A stretch of 64,000 nucleotides of DNA from an uncultured Clostridium sp. (GCA_945917985.1 CAMEIH010000011.1:1-64000); one strand, 5' to 3'. Counted from the first letter of the stretch, positions 18,886 to 28,045 are shown. Numbers and translations: made by a program. The notes: generated from the sequence alone by a model not told the origin.

Positions 18886-20007
18886 ATGAGTAAAAAACTG
18901 GTACATACTCCTGAGGGTGTACGCGACATATACGGCGAGGAATATTCCAAAAAACTGGCAACGGAAAGCCTGATCCACAGGCAGATCAATTTATATGGCT
19001 ATGAGGATATTCAGACACCGACGTTTGAATTTTTTGATGTCTTTTCCAAGGAAATCGGTACGACTCCCTCAAAGGAGCTATATAAATTCTTTGACAAGGA
19101 AGGAAATACGTTAGTGCTCAGGCCGGATTTTACCCCTTCCATGGCAAGATGTGCAGCCAAGTATTTTATGGATGAGGATGTACCGATTCGTTTCTGTTAT
19201 CTTGGCAATACCTTTACCAACACAAATAATCTGCAGGGAAAGCTAAAAGAAGTGACCCAGATGGGTGCAGAACTGATGGGAGACGGAAGCGTAGAGGCGG
19301 ACGGTGAGATGATTGCCATGGCCATAGAATCTCTGCTCTGTGCCGGATTAAAGGAATTTCAGCTCAGTATCGGTGAAATCGAATATTTTAAAGGACTCTG
19401 TGAACAGGCAGGACTTGATGAAGAGACAGAGCTTTCACTTCGCGAATTTATTTCCGGAAAGAACATCTTTGGCGCGGAGAATCTTCTTACGGAAAAGGGC
19501 ATTGACGAAAAACATCGTGAAATGCTTCTGAAAACCACCGAATGTTTCGGCTCTGTAGAATCTCTGTTAAATGCAAAGGAGATTGCTGATAATGAAAGAT
19601 CGGTTCATGCTATAGAAAGACTGGAAAAACTCTATCAGGTTCTCTGTGAATACGGTGTGGAGAAATATGTTTCTTTCGATCTTGGCATGCTGAGCAAATA
19701 TAATTATTATACGGGTGTTATCTTTAAAGTCTATACCTACGGCGTAGGCGATGCCATTTTAAAAGGGGGAAGATATGACAATCTTCTCGGCTATTTTGGA
19801 AAAAATGCACCTGCCATCGGTTTTGTCATTGTGATCGATGATCTGATGCAAGCCCTCAACAGACAGAAGGTTCCTGTTTACATCGATCATGAGGTGAAAA
19901 CACTGACTTATCATCATGACAATTATGAGAGTAAACTGGCTGAGGCAAAAGGACTTCGAAGAAATGGCATCAGAACTGTGCTGGTACCGGAGGATCAAAC
20001 AAAATGA
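18886..20007 (+). CDS. hisZ: ATP phosphoribosyltransferase regulatory subunit HisZ
   Basis: 373-residue paralogue of histidyl-tRNA synthetase that lacks aminoacylation activity. It forms a complex with the short HisG and makes it feedback-sensitive to histidine. The fold is visible from LVHTPEGVRDIYGEEY, LVLRPDFTPSMARCAA and the C-terminal GGRYDNLLGYFGK. The anticodon-binding domain of true HisRS is absent or reduced, consistent with HisZ. AAGGAGCG lies upstream of the ATG. It is the first gene of the his operon and overlaps hisG by 4 nt. Confidence 0.93.
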   Translation: MSKKLVHTPEGVRDIYGEEYSKKLATESLIHRQINLYGYEDIQTPTFEFFDVFSKEIGTTPSKELYKFFDKEGNTLVLRPDFTPSMARCAAKYFMDEDVPIRFCYLGNTFTNTNNLQGKLKEVTQMGAELMGDGSVEADGEMIAMAIESLLCAGLKEFQLSIGEIEYFKGLCEQAGLDEETELSLREFISGKNIFGAENLLTEKGIDEKHREMLLKTTECFGSVESLLNAKEIADNERSVHAIERLEKLYQVLCEYGVEKYVSFDLGMLSKYNYYTGVIFKVYTYGVGDAILKGGRYDNLLGYFGKNAPAIGFVIVIDDLMQALNRQKVPVYIDHEVKTLTYHHDNYESKLAEAKGLRRNGIRTVLVPEDQTK

Positions 20008-20648
20008 GCAATGATAGATATTTGACCTTTGCTCTTGGGAAGGGCAGACTTGCCAATAAAACCCTGGAGCTTTTAGAACAGATTGGGATTACCTGTGAGG
20101 AAATGAAGGATAAGGATTCCAGAAAACTGATTTTTGTCAACGAGGATCTAAAGCTTAGATTTTTTCTCGCCAAAGGGCCCGATGTTCCCACTTACGTGGA
20201 ATACGGTGCTGCCGATATCGGTGTGGTCGGAAGTGATACTATCATGGAGGAGAACAGAAGAGTTTATGAGGTTCTTGATCTGGGCTTTGGCAAATGCAGG
20301 ATGTGCGTGTGCGGTCCCGAATCGGCAAGAGAGCTCCTGAAGCATCACGAAATGATCCGTGTGGCAAGCAAGTATCCCAATATCGCAAAGGATTATTTTT
20401 ACAACAAAAAGCATCAGACGGTTGATATCATTAAGTTAAATGGTTCCGTGGAATTAGGTCCCATCGTCGGACTTTCGGACGTGATTGTAGATATCGTGGA
20501 AACCGGTTCCACCTTGCGTGAGAACGGATTGCAGGTTCTTGAAGAAATCTGTCCCTTATCTGCCAGAATGATCGTAAATCAGGTCAGCATGCAGATGGAG
20601 ACAGAAAGAATCCGCAGTCTGATCAGCAGACTGAAGGAGCTGTGTTAA
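20004..20648 (+). CDS. hisG: ATP phosphoribosyltransferase, short form (HisG)
   Basis: 214-residue catalytic subunit that joins ATP and PRPP to make phosphoribosyl-ATP, the first step of histidine synthesis. The N-terminal LTFALGKGRLANKTLELLEQIGI, the VGSDTIMEE stretch and the PRPP-binding DIVETGSTLRENGL are conserved. The C-terminal ACT-like regulatory domain of long HisG proteins is missing, which matches the presence of HisZ immediately upstream with an ATGA overlap. Confidence 0.96.
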   Translation: MSNDRYLTFALGKGRLANKTLELLEQIGITCEEMKDKDSRKLIFVNEDLKLRFFLAKGPDVPTYVEYGAADIGVVGSDTIMEENRRVYEVLDLGFGKCRMCVCGPESARELLKHHEMIRVASKYPNIAKDYFYNKKHQTVDIIKLNGSVELGPIVGLSDVIVDIVETGSTLRENGLQVLEEICPLSARMIVNQVSMQMETERIRSLISRLKELC

Positions 20649-20687
20649 GGTGATATTATGGAATAGGAACAGAAAGGATAAGATGAA

Positions 20688-21986
20688 ATGCGCATTATTA
20701 ATTTAAATGAAGACTCCAAAAACACATTGCTGGAACAGCTGATCAAAAGGAGTCCGCAAAGTTACGGACAATATGAGCAGACAGTCAATGAAATTATTGA
20801 AAATGTAAAAGAAAACAGAGATAAGGCTCTGTTTGACTATACAATGAAGTTTGATCACTGTTCCCTTACCGCCGAAACCATTCAGGTTACCCGGGAAGAG
20901 ATTGAGGAAGCTTACACAAAGGTTAATCCTGATCTTGTAGAGGTCATGAAAAAATCAGCTGCCAATATCACAAAATTCCATCAAAAACAGCTACACAACA
21001 GCTGGATCGCACCGGAGGAAGACGGAACCATTTTAGGTCAGAAAATTCTTCCCATCGAGATCTCCGGTGTCTATGTTCCCGGCGGTAAGGCTGCTTATCC
21101 TTCCAGTGTCCTTATGAACGTGCTTCCCGCAAAGGTTGCCGGTGTGAAACGAATTATTATGACAACACCTCCCGGAAAGGACGGTAAAGTAAATCCAGGA
21201 ACGCTTGTTGCCGCTGACATTGCAGGGGTGAATGAGATCTATAAGGTTGGCGGTGCCCAGGCAATCGCCGCCATGGCTTTTGGAACGGAGAGTATTCCCA
21301 AGGTGGACAAGATTACCGGCCCCGGCAATATTTTTGTTGCCCTTGCCAAAAAGGCATGCTTTGGTTTTGTCAGCATTGATTCCATTGCAGGTCCCAGTGA
21401 AATCCTGGTACTTGCAGATGAAACTGCTAATCCCAGATATGTTGCAGCAGATCTGCTTTCCCAGGCTGAACATGATGAGCTGGCCAGCGCCATTCTTATT
21501 ACCACCAGCAGAGAGCTTGCAGAAAAAGTTTCAGTAGAAGTCGAGAATTTTACAAAAGAACTGTCAAGGGAACAGATCATCCGGTCATCTCTCGACAATT
21601 ACGGCAATATTTTTGTGGCTGAGACAATGGATGAAGCCATTACGGCTGCCAATGAGATTGCTTCCGAACATCTGGAGATTTTAACTGTCAATCCTTTTGA
21701 AACCATGACAAAGATTAAAAATGCAGGTGCAATTTTCCTGGGTGAATATTCTTCCGAACCGCTGGGAGATTATTTTGCGGGGCCCAACCACATTTTACCG
21801 ACTAACGGAACTGCAAAATTCTTCTCACCTTTAAATGTAGATGATTTCATGAAGAAGACAAGCATCATCTCTTACTCAAAGGATGCCCTTAAGAAAGTAC
21901 ATAAGGATATTGAGCTGTTTGCCAAAGAGGAAGGCCTGACTGCTCATGCAAACTCCATTAAAGTCAGATTTGAAAACGAAAGGTAA
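20688..21986 (+). CDS. hisD: Histidinol dehydrogenase (HisD)
   Basis: 432-residue zinc enzyme that oxidises L-histidinol to L-histidine in two NAD-dependent steps, the last reactions of the pathway. Typical segments are VYVPGGKAAYPSSVLMNVLPAKVAGV, KITGPGNIFVALAKK, SIAGPSEILVLAD and AEHDELASAIL. The length and the C-terminal zinc-ligand region (FAGPNHILPTNGTA) are normal. AAAGGA precedes the ATG. It lies 39 nt after hisG and 11 nt before hisB. Confidence 0.97.
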   Translation: MRIINLNEDSKNTLLEQLIKRSPQSYGQYEQTVNEIIENVKENRDKALFDYTMKFDHCSLTAETIQVTREEIEEAYTKVNPDLVEVMKKSAANITKFHQKQLHNSWIAPEEDGTILGQKILPIEISGVYVPGGKAAYPSSVLMNVLPAKVAGVKRIIMTTPPGKDGKVNPGTLVAADIAGVNEIYKVGGAQAIAAMAFGTESIPKVDKITGPGNIFVALAKKACFGFVSIDSIAGPSEILVLADETANPRYVAADLLSQAEHDELASAILITTSRELAEKVSVEVENFTKELSREQIIRSSLDNYGNIFVAETMDEAITAANEIASEHLEILTVNPFETMTKIKNAGAIFLGEYSSEPLGDYFAGPNHILPTNGTAKFFSPLNVDDFMKKTSIISYSKDALKKVHKDIELFAKEEGLTAHANSIKVRFENER

Positions 21987-21997
21987 AGGTAGTTTAT

Positions 21998-22585
21998 ATG
22001 AGCCGTAGTGCAACCGTAACAAGAACCACAAAAGAAACAGATATTTCCATGACATTTACCATCGACGGAACAGGGACAAGTCATATTGATACCGGCATCG
22101 GTTTTTTTAACCACATGCTGGAAGGCTTCGCAAAGCATGGTTTTTTTGATCTTGATCTTTCTATAAAGGGCGATTTGCAGGTGGATGGCCATCACACGGT
22201 AGAGGATGCCGGAATCGTACTTGGAACCGCCATCAAAGAAGCCGTTGGAGACAAGGCAGGAATCAAGAGATATGGTTCCTTTATTCTGCCCATGGACGAT
22301 GCGCTTGCTCTCTGTGCGGTAGATCTGTGCGGAAGACCCTACCTTGCCTTTGACTGTAATTTTACAACAGAGAGAGTGGGTTATCTGGAAACCGAGCTTG
22401 TGCGGGAATTCTTTTATGCAGTGTCCTACGCAGCTGGTATGAATCTGCATATCAAAATGCTTTCCGGCATCAACAATCATCACATGATCGAAGCCATGTT
22501 CAAGGCTTTTGCCAAGGCGCTTGACGCGGCCACATCCAAGGATGAAAGAATAAAGGATGTATTAAGTACGAAAGGCAGCTTATAA
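21998..22585 (+). CDS. hisB: Imidazoleglycerol-phosphate dehydratase (HisB)
   Basis: 195-residue monofunctional dehydratase converting imidazole glycerol phosphate to imidazole acetol phosphate. It contains the duplicated metal-binding motifs GFFNHMLEGFAKHG, DGHHTVEDAGIVLG and NNHHMIEAMFKAFAKAL. No histidinol-phosphatase domain is fused, unlike the bifunctional enterobacterial protein, so that activity must come from another gene. It is one base before hisI and part of the same transcript. Confidence 0.97.
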   Translation: MSRSATVTRTTKETDISMTFTIDGTGTSHIDTGIGFFNHMLEGFAKHGFFDLDLSIKGDLQVDGHHTVEDAGIVLGTAIKEAVGDKAGIKRYGSFILPMDDALALCAVDLCGRPYLAFDCNFTTERVGYLETELVREFFYAVSYAAGMNLHIKMLSGINNHHMIEAMFKAFAKALDAATSKDERIKDVLSTKGSL

Positions 22586-22586
22586 G

Positions 22587-22946
22587 ATGAGTGAAAAGGT
22601 AACCATCATTCCCGGTCTTAAAAATTATATTCCGTGGAAAGATCTCAAAAAAAATTCCGACGGTCATGTAACGGTAGTTGTCCAGGATCATAAAACACTT
22701 CAGGTCCTGATGGTGGCTTACATGAACGAGGAAGCCTACGAGATGACCTTAAAGACAAAACGCATGACTTATTTCAGCAGGAGCAGGAGTGAACTTTGGA
22801 TCAAAGGGGACACAAGCGGTCATTACCAGTATGTGAAAGAACTGATTGCCGACTGCGACAAAGACACTTTGCTTGCCAAGGTAGAACAGGCAGGCGCCGC
22901 ATGCCATACCGGAAGCTACAGCTGTTTTTTCAATGAAATCATGTAA
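22587..22946 (+). CDS. hisI: Phosphoribosyl-AMP cyclohydrolase (HisI)
   Basis: 119-residue zinc hydrolase that opens the purine ring of phosphoribosyl-AMP. Conserved parts are VLMVAYMNEEAYEMTLKTKRMTYFSRSR, ELWIKGDTSGHYQ, and the zinc and magnesium ligands in DCDKDTLL and GAACHTGSYSCF. There is no HisE pyrophosphohydrolase domain; hisE, hisH, hisA, hisF and hisC are also absent from this operon and must lie elsewhere if the pathway is complete. A terminator follows. Confidence 0.96.
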   Translation: MSEKVTIIPGLKNYIPWKDLKKNSDGHVTVVVQDHKTLQVLMVAYMNEEAYEMTLKTKRMTYFSRSRSELWIKGDTSGHYQYVKELIADCDKDTLLAKVEQAGAACHTGSYSCFFNEIM

Positions 22947-22955
22947 CCGATACAC

Positions 22956-22994
22956 ATGCACTGCATAGAATGATCTTGCAGTGCATATTTTATT
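22956..22994 (+). terminator. Intrinsic terminator at the end of the his operon
   Basis: A perfect 10-bp stem, ATGCACTGCA with TGCAGTGCAT, has an 11-nt loop and is followed by a T-rich ATTTTATT. It begins 10 nt after the hisI stop and ends 27 nt before the next start codon. Confidence 0.8.
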
Positions 22995-23021
22995 AAAAAG
23001 TTTGTCTTATGCAGGTTTTTT

Positions 23022-23408
23022 ATGAATCATATCAGTACAGACCAAAAGCTTCAGCTTGTTCATACCATCAGAATGCAGAATCAATATAACAGGATGAAAT
23101 GTCGTGAGCGGGAGCAGATGCTCTACGGAATCTCTCCGGCAAATGACCGGAGAGAATTGTACAGTGCAGAAACGGCAATGAGCCTACCTGTCACAGGGGA
23201 AAAGCCGATTCCCGGCAAAAAGAGCAGGATTCTGACAGGCTTTCGCCTTCGGTTTCTGATCGCCCTTATTTTGCTTTCCGGTTTTATTTATCTTGACAAA
23301 AAGGAGAGCAGTCTCCTCGGGAAAAACACTTTCGATCTCTATACTTTTTTGACAGAAAACATTGACCTGCCCATTGATCTCCCTTTTTTAAATTCATTTG
23401 ATTTATAA
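23022..23408 (+). CDS. Hypothetical single-pass membrane protein
   Basis: 128-residue protein with no family I recognise. The N-terminal 70 residues are polar and basic (HTIRMQNQYNRMKCREREQM). One hydrophobic helix follows at about residues 78-95 (LRFLIALILLSGFIYL), and a short C-terminal tail ends in LPIDLPFLNSFDL. The predicted topology is cytoplasmic N-terminus and extracytoplasmic C-terminus. It lies between the his terminator and the TIGR03960 gene, with only a weak ribosome site. Its open frame and non-overlapping position support a real gene, but no role can be assigned. Confidence 0.6.
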   Translation: MNHISTDQKLQLVHTIRMQNQYNRMKCREREQMLYGISPANDRRELYSAETAMSLPVTGEKPIPGKKSRILTGFRLRFLIALILLSGFIYLDKKESSLLGKNTFDLYTFLTENIDLPIDLPFLNSFDL

Positions 23409-23467
23409 TTGTTTTTCCTATATACTGATAGAGGCATCAAAATGAAAAATAAAGGATACAAAAATAC

Positions 23468-25336
23468 ATGAGATCTTTAATGTTAAATGAAGAAATTCTG
23501 ATGCAGGTAGAAAAACCTGCCAGATATATCGGCAATGAAGTAAATGCCGTGATGAAGGACAAGAAGGATATCAGGGTCCGCTTTGCCATGTGCTTTCCGG
23601 ATGTTTACGAAATCGGAATGTCCCATCTGGGAATCCAGATTATTTATGATATGCTAAACAGCTTTGAGGATGTTTGGTGTGAAAGAGTTTATTCTCCCTG
23701 GGTGGATTTAGATGCTATCATGCGAAAAGAAAATATCCCTCTTTTTGCATTGGAATCTCAGGATCCCATCAAGGAATTTGATTTTCTCGGTATCACCATT
23801 CAGTATGAAATGTGTTATACCAATATACTGCAGGTACTTGATCTTGCAGGAATTCCTCTTCTTGCAAAGGACAGAAGTGATGAAGATCCCATCGTGATCG
23901 GCGGTGGTCCCTGTACCTATAACCCGGAACCAATCTGCGATTTCTTTGATCTTTTTTATATCGGTGAGGGAGAGACACAGTACCGAAATCTGATTTCTCT
24001 GTATGAAGAATGCAAAGAAAGGGGCGAGAGCAGGGCTGATTTCTTAAGAAAAGCTGCATCCATTCCGGGGATTTATGTTCCTTCTCTTTATGAGGTTTCT
24101 TACAAAGAGGATGGCACCATTTTGGAAATGAAGCCTCTTTTTCCCGATGTGCCTTCTAAAATCATGAAGGAACTGGTAAGTGATGTATCAGACACCTATT
24201 ATCCGGCGGCTCCTGTCGTTCCCTTCATCAAAGTGACACAGGACAGAGTGGTACTTGAAATTCAACGAGGCTGTATCAGAGGCTGCCGGTTCTGTCAGGC
24301 AGGACAGCTCTACCGGCCGGTGAGAGAACGTGATGTTGACTTTTTAAAAGAATATGCCATGAAAATGCTGGCAAATACAGGGCACGAAGAAATTTCTTTA
24401 AGTTCCCTAAGCTCCAGTGATTACTCAAAACTCCCCGAACTCATTGATTTTTTGATTGAGGAATGCAATAAACGGAAGATAAACATTTCTCTGCCCTCCC
24501 TTCGCATTGACGCCTTTTCGCTGGATGTCATGAATAAGGTACAGGATGTGAAAAAGAGCAGTCTTACCTTTGCGCCGGAAGCCGGAAGCCAGAGGCTCAG
24601 GGACGTGATCAACAAGGGATTAACGGAGGAAGTGATCCTGCAGGGGGCAAAGCTTGCCTTTGAAGGCGGCTGGACAAGAGTCAAGCTGTATTTCATGCTC
24701 GGGCTTCCCTTTGAGACAGAAGAGGATATCCGAGGCATTGCAGAGCTTTGTAATAAGATTGCGGCTCTTTTTTATGAAACCGTCCCCAAGGAAAAGAGAA
24801 ACGGAAAAGTGCAGATTGTGGCAAGCACCTCCTTCTTTATTCCAAAGCCCTTCACCCCCTTCCAGTGGGCACCTCAGTGCCGCAAGGAAGAGTTCCTTGA
24901 AAAGGCATACATGACAAGAACATCTATCTCACAGCAATTGAATCAGAAAAGTATCAAATATAATTGGCATGAAGCAGATGCCAGCGTCATGGAGGGTATC
25001 TTTGCCAGAGGTGACAGACGTTTAAATCAGGTTATCTTAAAGGCCTATGAAAAAGGCTGCTTCTATGATGCATGGAGTGAATATTACAAAAATGATCTGT
25101 GGTTTGAGTCCTTTGAGGAATGCGGTATCGATCCTGATTTCTACACAGTGAGAGAGCGCAGTGATGATGAAATTTTCCCGTGGGATTTCCTGGACTGCGG
25201 CGTTTCCAAAGCATTTTTGCTGCGGGAATGGCACAGAGCGCAGGAGGAGACTGTTACGCCAAACTGCCGCATGCAGTGTCAGGGCTGCGGAGCGGCCAGA
25301 TTTCAGACAGGCGTATGCTGCGAGAAAAGAGCCTGA
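23468..25336 (+). CDS. TIGR03960 family B12-binding-domain radical SAM protein
   Basis: 622-residue protein with an N-terminal cobalamin-binding-like domain (FAMCFPDVYEIGMSHLGIQIIYDML) and a radical SAM domain with CIRGCRFCQAG as the iron-sulfur motif. The C-terminal part carries further cysteines (CRMQCQGCGAARFQTGVCC). It is the usual partner of the next gene (TIGR03936); in many Firmicutes the pair precedes rng and rplU. The pair may act in RNA or ribosome modification because of that context, but no reaction is proven. The start at 23468 follows AAAGGA at long spacing; ATG 23480 is an alternative. Confidence 0.88.
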   Translation: MRSLMLNEEILMQVEKPARYIGNEVNAVMKDKKDIRVRFAMCFPDVYEIGMSHLGIQIIYDMLNSFEDVWCERVYSPWVDLDAIMRKENIPLFALESQDPIKEFDFLGITIQYEMCYTNILQVLDLAGIPLLAKDRSDEDPIVIGGGPCTYNPEPICDFFDLFYIGEGETQYRNLISLYEECKERGESRADFLRKAASIPGIYVPSLYEVSYKEDGTILEMKPLFPDVPSKIMKELVSDVSDTYYPAAPVVPFIKVTQDRVVLEIQRGCIRGCRFCQAGQLYRPVRERDVDFLKEYAMKMLANTGHEEISLSSLSSSDYSKLPELIDFLIEECNKRKINISLPSLRIDAFSLDVMNKVQDVKKSSLTFAPEAGSQRLRDVINKGLTEEVILQGAKLAFEGGWTRVKLYFMLGLPFETEEDIRGIAELCNKIAALFYETVPKEKRNGKVQIVASTSFFIPKPFTPFQWAPQCRKEEFLEKAYMTRTSISQQLNQKSIKYNWHEADASVMEGIFARGDRRLNQVILKAYEKGCFYDAWSEYYKNDLWFESFEECGIDPDFYTVRERSDDEIFPWDFLDCGVSKAFLLREWHRAQEETVTPNCRMQCQGCGAARFQTGVCCEKRA

Positions 25337-25367
25337 CAGATTGTAAAATGCAGATGAGGTTACCATT

Positions 25368-26051
25368 ATGAAAGTCAGAATTAAATTTTCCAAGGAAGGT
25401 CCTATTAAGTTTATCGGGCACCTGGATGTGATGAGATATTTCCAAAAAGCGATCAGAAGAGCTGATATTGATATTGCCTACACAACAGGTTTTTCTCCCC
25501 ACCAGATCATGTCTTTTGCCTCCCCTTTGTCAGTGGGACATGAGAGCATCGGAGAATATTTTGATGTGGAGTTATATTCCATCACCAGCGAAAAAGATAT
25601 GAAAAACCGCTTAAACAGTGTTATGGTAGAAGGTATTCAGATTCTGGATGTGGCTGTTCTTGACGAAAAAGAAGGAAACGCTATGGCAAGTGTATCAGCC
25701 TGCGACTATCTGGTGTCCTTCAGTGACAAGGTAATGCTTCCTGAAGATTGGAAGGACAGGCTTTATGCTTTTTATCAGCAGGAATCCATTCCTGTCATAA
25801 AAAAGACAAAAAAAGGGGAAAAAGAACTGAATCTGAAAGAGGGAATTTACCGGTTGGAGATCAGGGATGAGCAGGTTTACATGTTACTGGATGCAGGCAG
25901 CGGAAGCAATATGAAACCGGGATTTGTGCTGGAGACCTTTTTTGATTCGCTTGGTATCGAATTGCCTGCATTTCCTTTCCGGATAAAAAGAATCGACACA
26001 TACAAAAGAAATGAAGAAAACAGGCTCGTTCCGTTAATTGTAAGAGCCTGA
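25368..26051 (+). CDS. TIGR03936 family radical SAM-associated protein (DUF2344)
   Basis: 227-residue protein with the DUF2344 pattern: MKVRIKFSKEGPIKFIGHLDVMRYFQKAIRRADI at the N-terminus, GFSPHQIMSFASPLSVGHES and a variable C-terminal half. It has no iron-sulfur cysteine motif of its own and is always found beside, or fused to, the TIGR03960 radical SAM protein, which it probably assists. It is 31 nt downstream of that gene and 27 nt upstream of rng. The biochemical function is unknown. Confidence 0.87.
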   Translation: MKVRIKFSKEGPIKFIGHLDVMRYFQKAIRRADIDIAYTTGFSPHQIMSFASPLSVGHESIGEYFDVELYSITSEKDMKNRLNSVMVEGIQILDVAVLDEKEGNAMASVSACDYLVSFSDKVMLPEDWKDRLYAFYQQESIPVIKKTKKGEKELNLKEGIYRLEIRDEQVYMLLDAGSGSNMKPGFVLETFFDSLGIELPAFPFRIKRIDTYKRNEENRLVPLIVRA

Positions 26052-26078
26052 AAGTACAATTGAGAGAGATTATCAGTT

Positions 26079-27269
26079 ATGGGGAAAATTGTCATTACCA
26101 AACAGAATAATCGCTTACTGCTGACACATTTTGATGAGAAACAGCCGGTGTTAATGGAAACAGCTCCTTTATTATCGACGGAAGGTATCCTTGGCAATAT
26201 TTATCTTGCAAGAGTTAAGGATGTTGTTTCCGGACTTCGAGGTGCTTTCCTTTCTGTTTCCGGCGAGGATACCGTCTATCTGCCTCTTAAGGAAAACAAT
26301 AAATTTTTGTGTGCAAACAGAGAGTTCTCCGAAGGGGAGAATATTCGTCAGGGTGATGAAATCGTTGTTCAGATTGCAGGAGAAGCATTAAAGACCAAGC
26401 AGCCTACGGCATCCGAAAAGCTTGAACTTACCGGACAGTATTGTGTATGCAGTTTTTGGGGCCATGGAATCCGTTATTCCAGAAAATTGAGCAAAGATAA
26501 AATTGACTTTCTAAGTCAGTCAATAAAAAGGGCAGTTATTGAAGGGCGGAAACAGTATCAATTTACCATACGTACTAATACAGAGAGCCTTACAGACCCG
26601 GCACCGCTTATTCAGGAGATGAGAACGTTTATTCAGATCTTTGATACAATCAGGGATACCTATCGTCATCGTACCTGTTATTCCTGTTTTTATCAGCCGG
26701 AGCCGGAAATCATTTGTCTTATCAAAAATATTCCTCTGGAATCCTATGATGAGATCGTAACGGATCTTCCTGACCTCTATGATATTCTGATCAAAGCCTT
26801 TTCCGGTAAAAGTGTCCGTCTTTATCAGGATGAAATGCTGACCCTGTCGAAGCTTTACAGCATTGAAACTCATTTAAAGGAAGCCCTCGCCAAGAAGGTC
26901 TGGCTTTCCTGCGGCGGATATCTGGTCATAGAACCTACTGAAGCTATGGTTGTCATAGATGTAAATTCCGGAAAATCCATAGGCAAAGGGAAGGAAAGCC
27001 GGGATTATTGTCTCAAGGTAAATCTTGAAGCTGCAAAGGAAGTGGCAAGGCAGCTCCGCCTTCGGAACTATTCCGGTATGATCATGGTGGACTTTATCAA
27101 TATGGAAGAGGATGCAGACAATCAAACACTTATGGAAACTCTTGACAGGCTCCTTAAGGAAGACAAGGTGCGAACAAGGCTGGTGGATATGACACCCCTG
27201 GGAATTATTGAAATAACAAGGAAAAAAGTCAGCAAACCGCTTTTTGATTTTTTTGGAAAAACATCTTGA
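26079..27269 (+). CDS. rng: Ribonuclease E/G family endoribonuclease (RNase G-like)
   Basis: 396-residue endoribonuclease acting in RNA processing and decay. The S1-like RNA-binding part is near residues 35-120 (LGNIYLARVKDVVSGLRGAFLSV). The catalytic domain has the two metal-binding aspartates in VVIDVNSGKS and MVDFINM. It lacks the long C-terminal degradosome scaffold of RNase E, so it resembles RNase G in layout, and is somewhat shorter than typical. Its position just before the L21 leader and rplU is conserved in Clostridia. The rplU promoter -35 overlaps its stop codon. Confidence 0.92.
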   Translation: MGKIVITKQNNRLLLTHFDEKQPVLMETAPLLSTEGILGNIYLARVKDVVSGLRGAFLSVSGEDTVYLPLKENNKFLCANREFSEGENIRQGDEIVVQIAGEALKTKQPTASEKLELTGQYCVCSFWGHGIRYSRKLSKDKIDFLSQSIKRAVIEGRKQYQFTIRTNTESLTDPAPLIQEMRTFIQIFDTIRDTYRHRTCYSCFYQPEPEIICLIKNIPLESYDEIVTDLPDLYDILIKAFSGKSVRLYQDEMLTLSKLYSIETHLKEALAKKVWLSCGGYLVIEPTEAMVVIDVNSGKSIGKGKESRDYCLKVNLEAAKEVARQLRLRNYSGMIMVDFINMEEDADNQTLMETLDRLLKEDKVRTRLVDMTPLGIIEITRKKVSKPLFDFFGKTS

Positions 27270-27294
27270 CACAACATACTTGAAATGGTATATT
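27266..27294 (+). promoter_or_regulatory. Promoter of the rplU-prp-rpmA operon
   Basis: TTGACA (27266-27271) and TATATT (27289-27294) are separated by 17 nt. The -35 overlaps the rng stop codon. Transcription should begin near 27301, at the 5' edge of the L21 leader. Confidence 0.85.
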
Positions 27295-27300
27295 TTATGA

Positions 27301-27389
27301 GTATGCCGCATAACGAGGTAGAAGTGCGCTTAGCGCCACCGTAGTTAGCGAGTAAAATCAGTTTCGGCTGGTTAGAAGGAGGTGCCCAT
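27301..27389 (+). ncRNA. Ribosomal protein L21 leader RNA
   Basis: The 89-nt untranslated leader of rplU contains a bulged hairpin GTGCGC/GCGCCAC with a TTA loop at 27324-27339, further conserved-looking single strands (ACGAGGTAGAAG), and ends in the AGGAGG of rplU. Size, place and motif order match the L21 leader family of Firmicutes, thought to be bound by L21 for autoregulation. The exact 5' end is inferred from the promoter. Confidence 0.85.
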
Positions 27390-27695
27390 ATGTACGCAAT
27401 CATTGCAACAGGTGGAAAGCAGTATAAGGTTTCCGAAGGTGATGTGATTAAGGTTGAGAAGCTGAATGCAGAACCCGGAGATACTGTAACATTTGATCAG
27501 GTTGTCGCTATCAGCGATAACGAGCTTAAGGTTGCCGGAGATGTAGCGAGCGCTAACGTAACTGCAACAGTTATGGAACAGGGAAGATCCCGCAAGGTTA
27601 TCGTTTACAAGTATAAGAGAAAAACCGGTTATCATAAGAAAAACGGTCATAGACAAGCATACACACAGGTTAAGATTGAAAAGATCAACGCTTAA
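27390..27695 (+). CDS. rplU: 50S ribosomal protein L21
   Basis: 101-residue large-subunit protein that binds 23S rRNA near L20. The N-terminal MYAIIATGGKQYKVSEGD and the C-terminal YKRKTGYHKKNGHRQAYTQVKIEKI are diagnostic. AGAAGGAGG precedes the ATG. It is the first gene of an rplU-prp-rpmA operon under a probable L21 leader. Confidence 0.99.
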   Translation: MYAIIATGGKQYKVSEGDVIKVEKLNAEPGDTVTFDQVVAISDNELKVAGDVASANVTATVMEQGRSRKVIVYKYKRKTGYHKKNGHRQAYTQVKIEKINA

Positions 27696-27715
27696 TTCGT
27701 ATGTAGGAAACGGTT

Positions 27716-28045
27716 ATGACAACCATTACAATTTATAAATCCAAAAACGGAGAATATAAGAGATTGACCTGTAAGGGTCATGCAGGCTATGCAGCATACG
27801 GCAAAGATATTGTCTGTGCCTCGGTTTCCTGTCTTACCATCAATACCATTAATTCATTGGATGAATTAACCCATGAAAAAATGGATATAACTACTGATGA
27901 AGACCAGGGATTCATAGATTGCAGATTTCAGAATACACTTTCAAAAGAGAGCATATTACTGATGGATTCTCTTGTACTTGGATTAAAGGGTATCGTAGAT
28001 AGCTACGGTAAGAAGTATCTGGAACTTAAATTCAAGGAGGTGTAA
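27716..28045 (+). CDS. prp: Ribosomal-processing cysteine protease Prp (YsxB)
   Basis: 109-residue cysteine protease that removes the N-terminal extension of L27. The catalytic histidine lies in CKGHAGYAAYGKDIVCASVS, and the cysteine of DIVCASVS in the same segment completes the dyad. It stands between rplU and rpmA, as in other Firmicutes that make L27 as a precursor, and the L27 encoded 3 nt downstream carries the matching cleavage site. The length is standard. Confidence 0.95.
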   Translation: MTTITIYKSKNGEYKRLTCKGHAGYAAYGKDIVCASVSCLTINTINSLDELTHEKMDITTDEDQGFIDCRFQNTLSKESILLMDSLVLGLKGIVDSYGKKYLELKFKEV

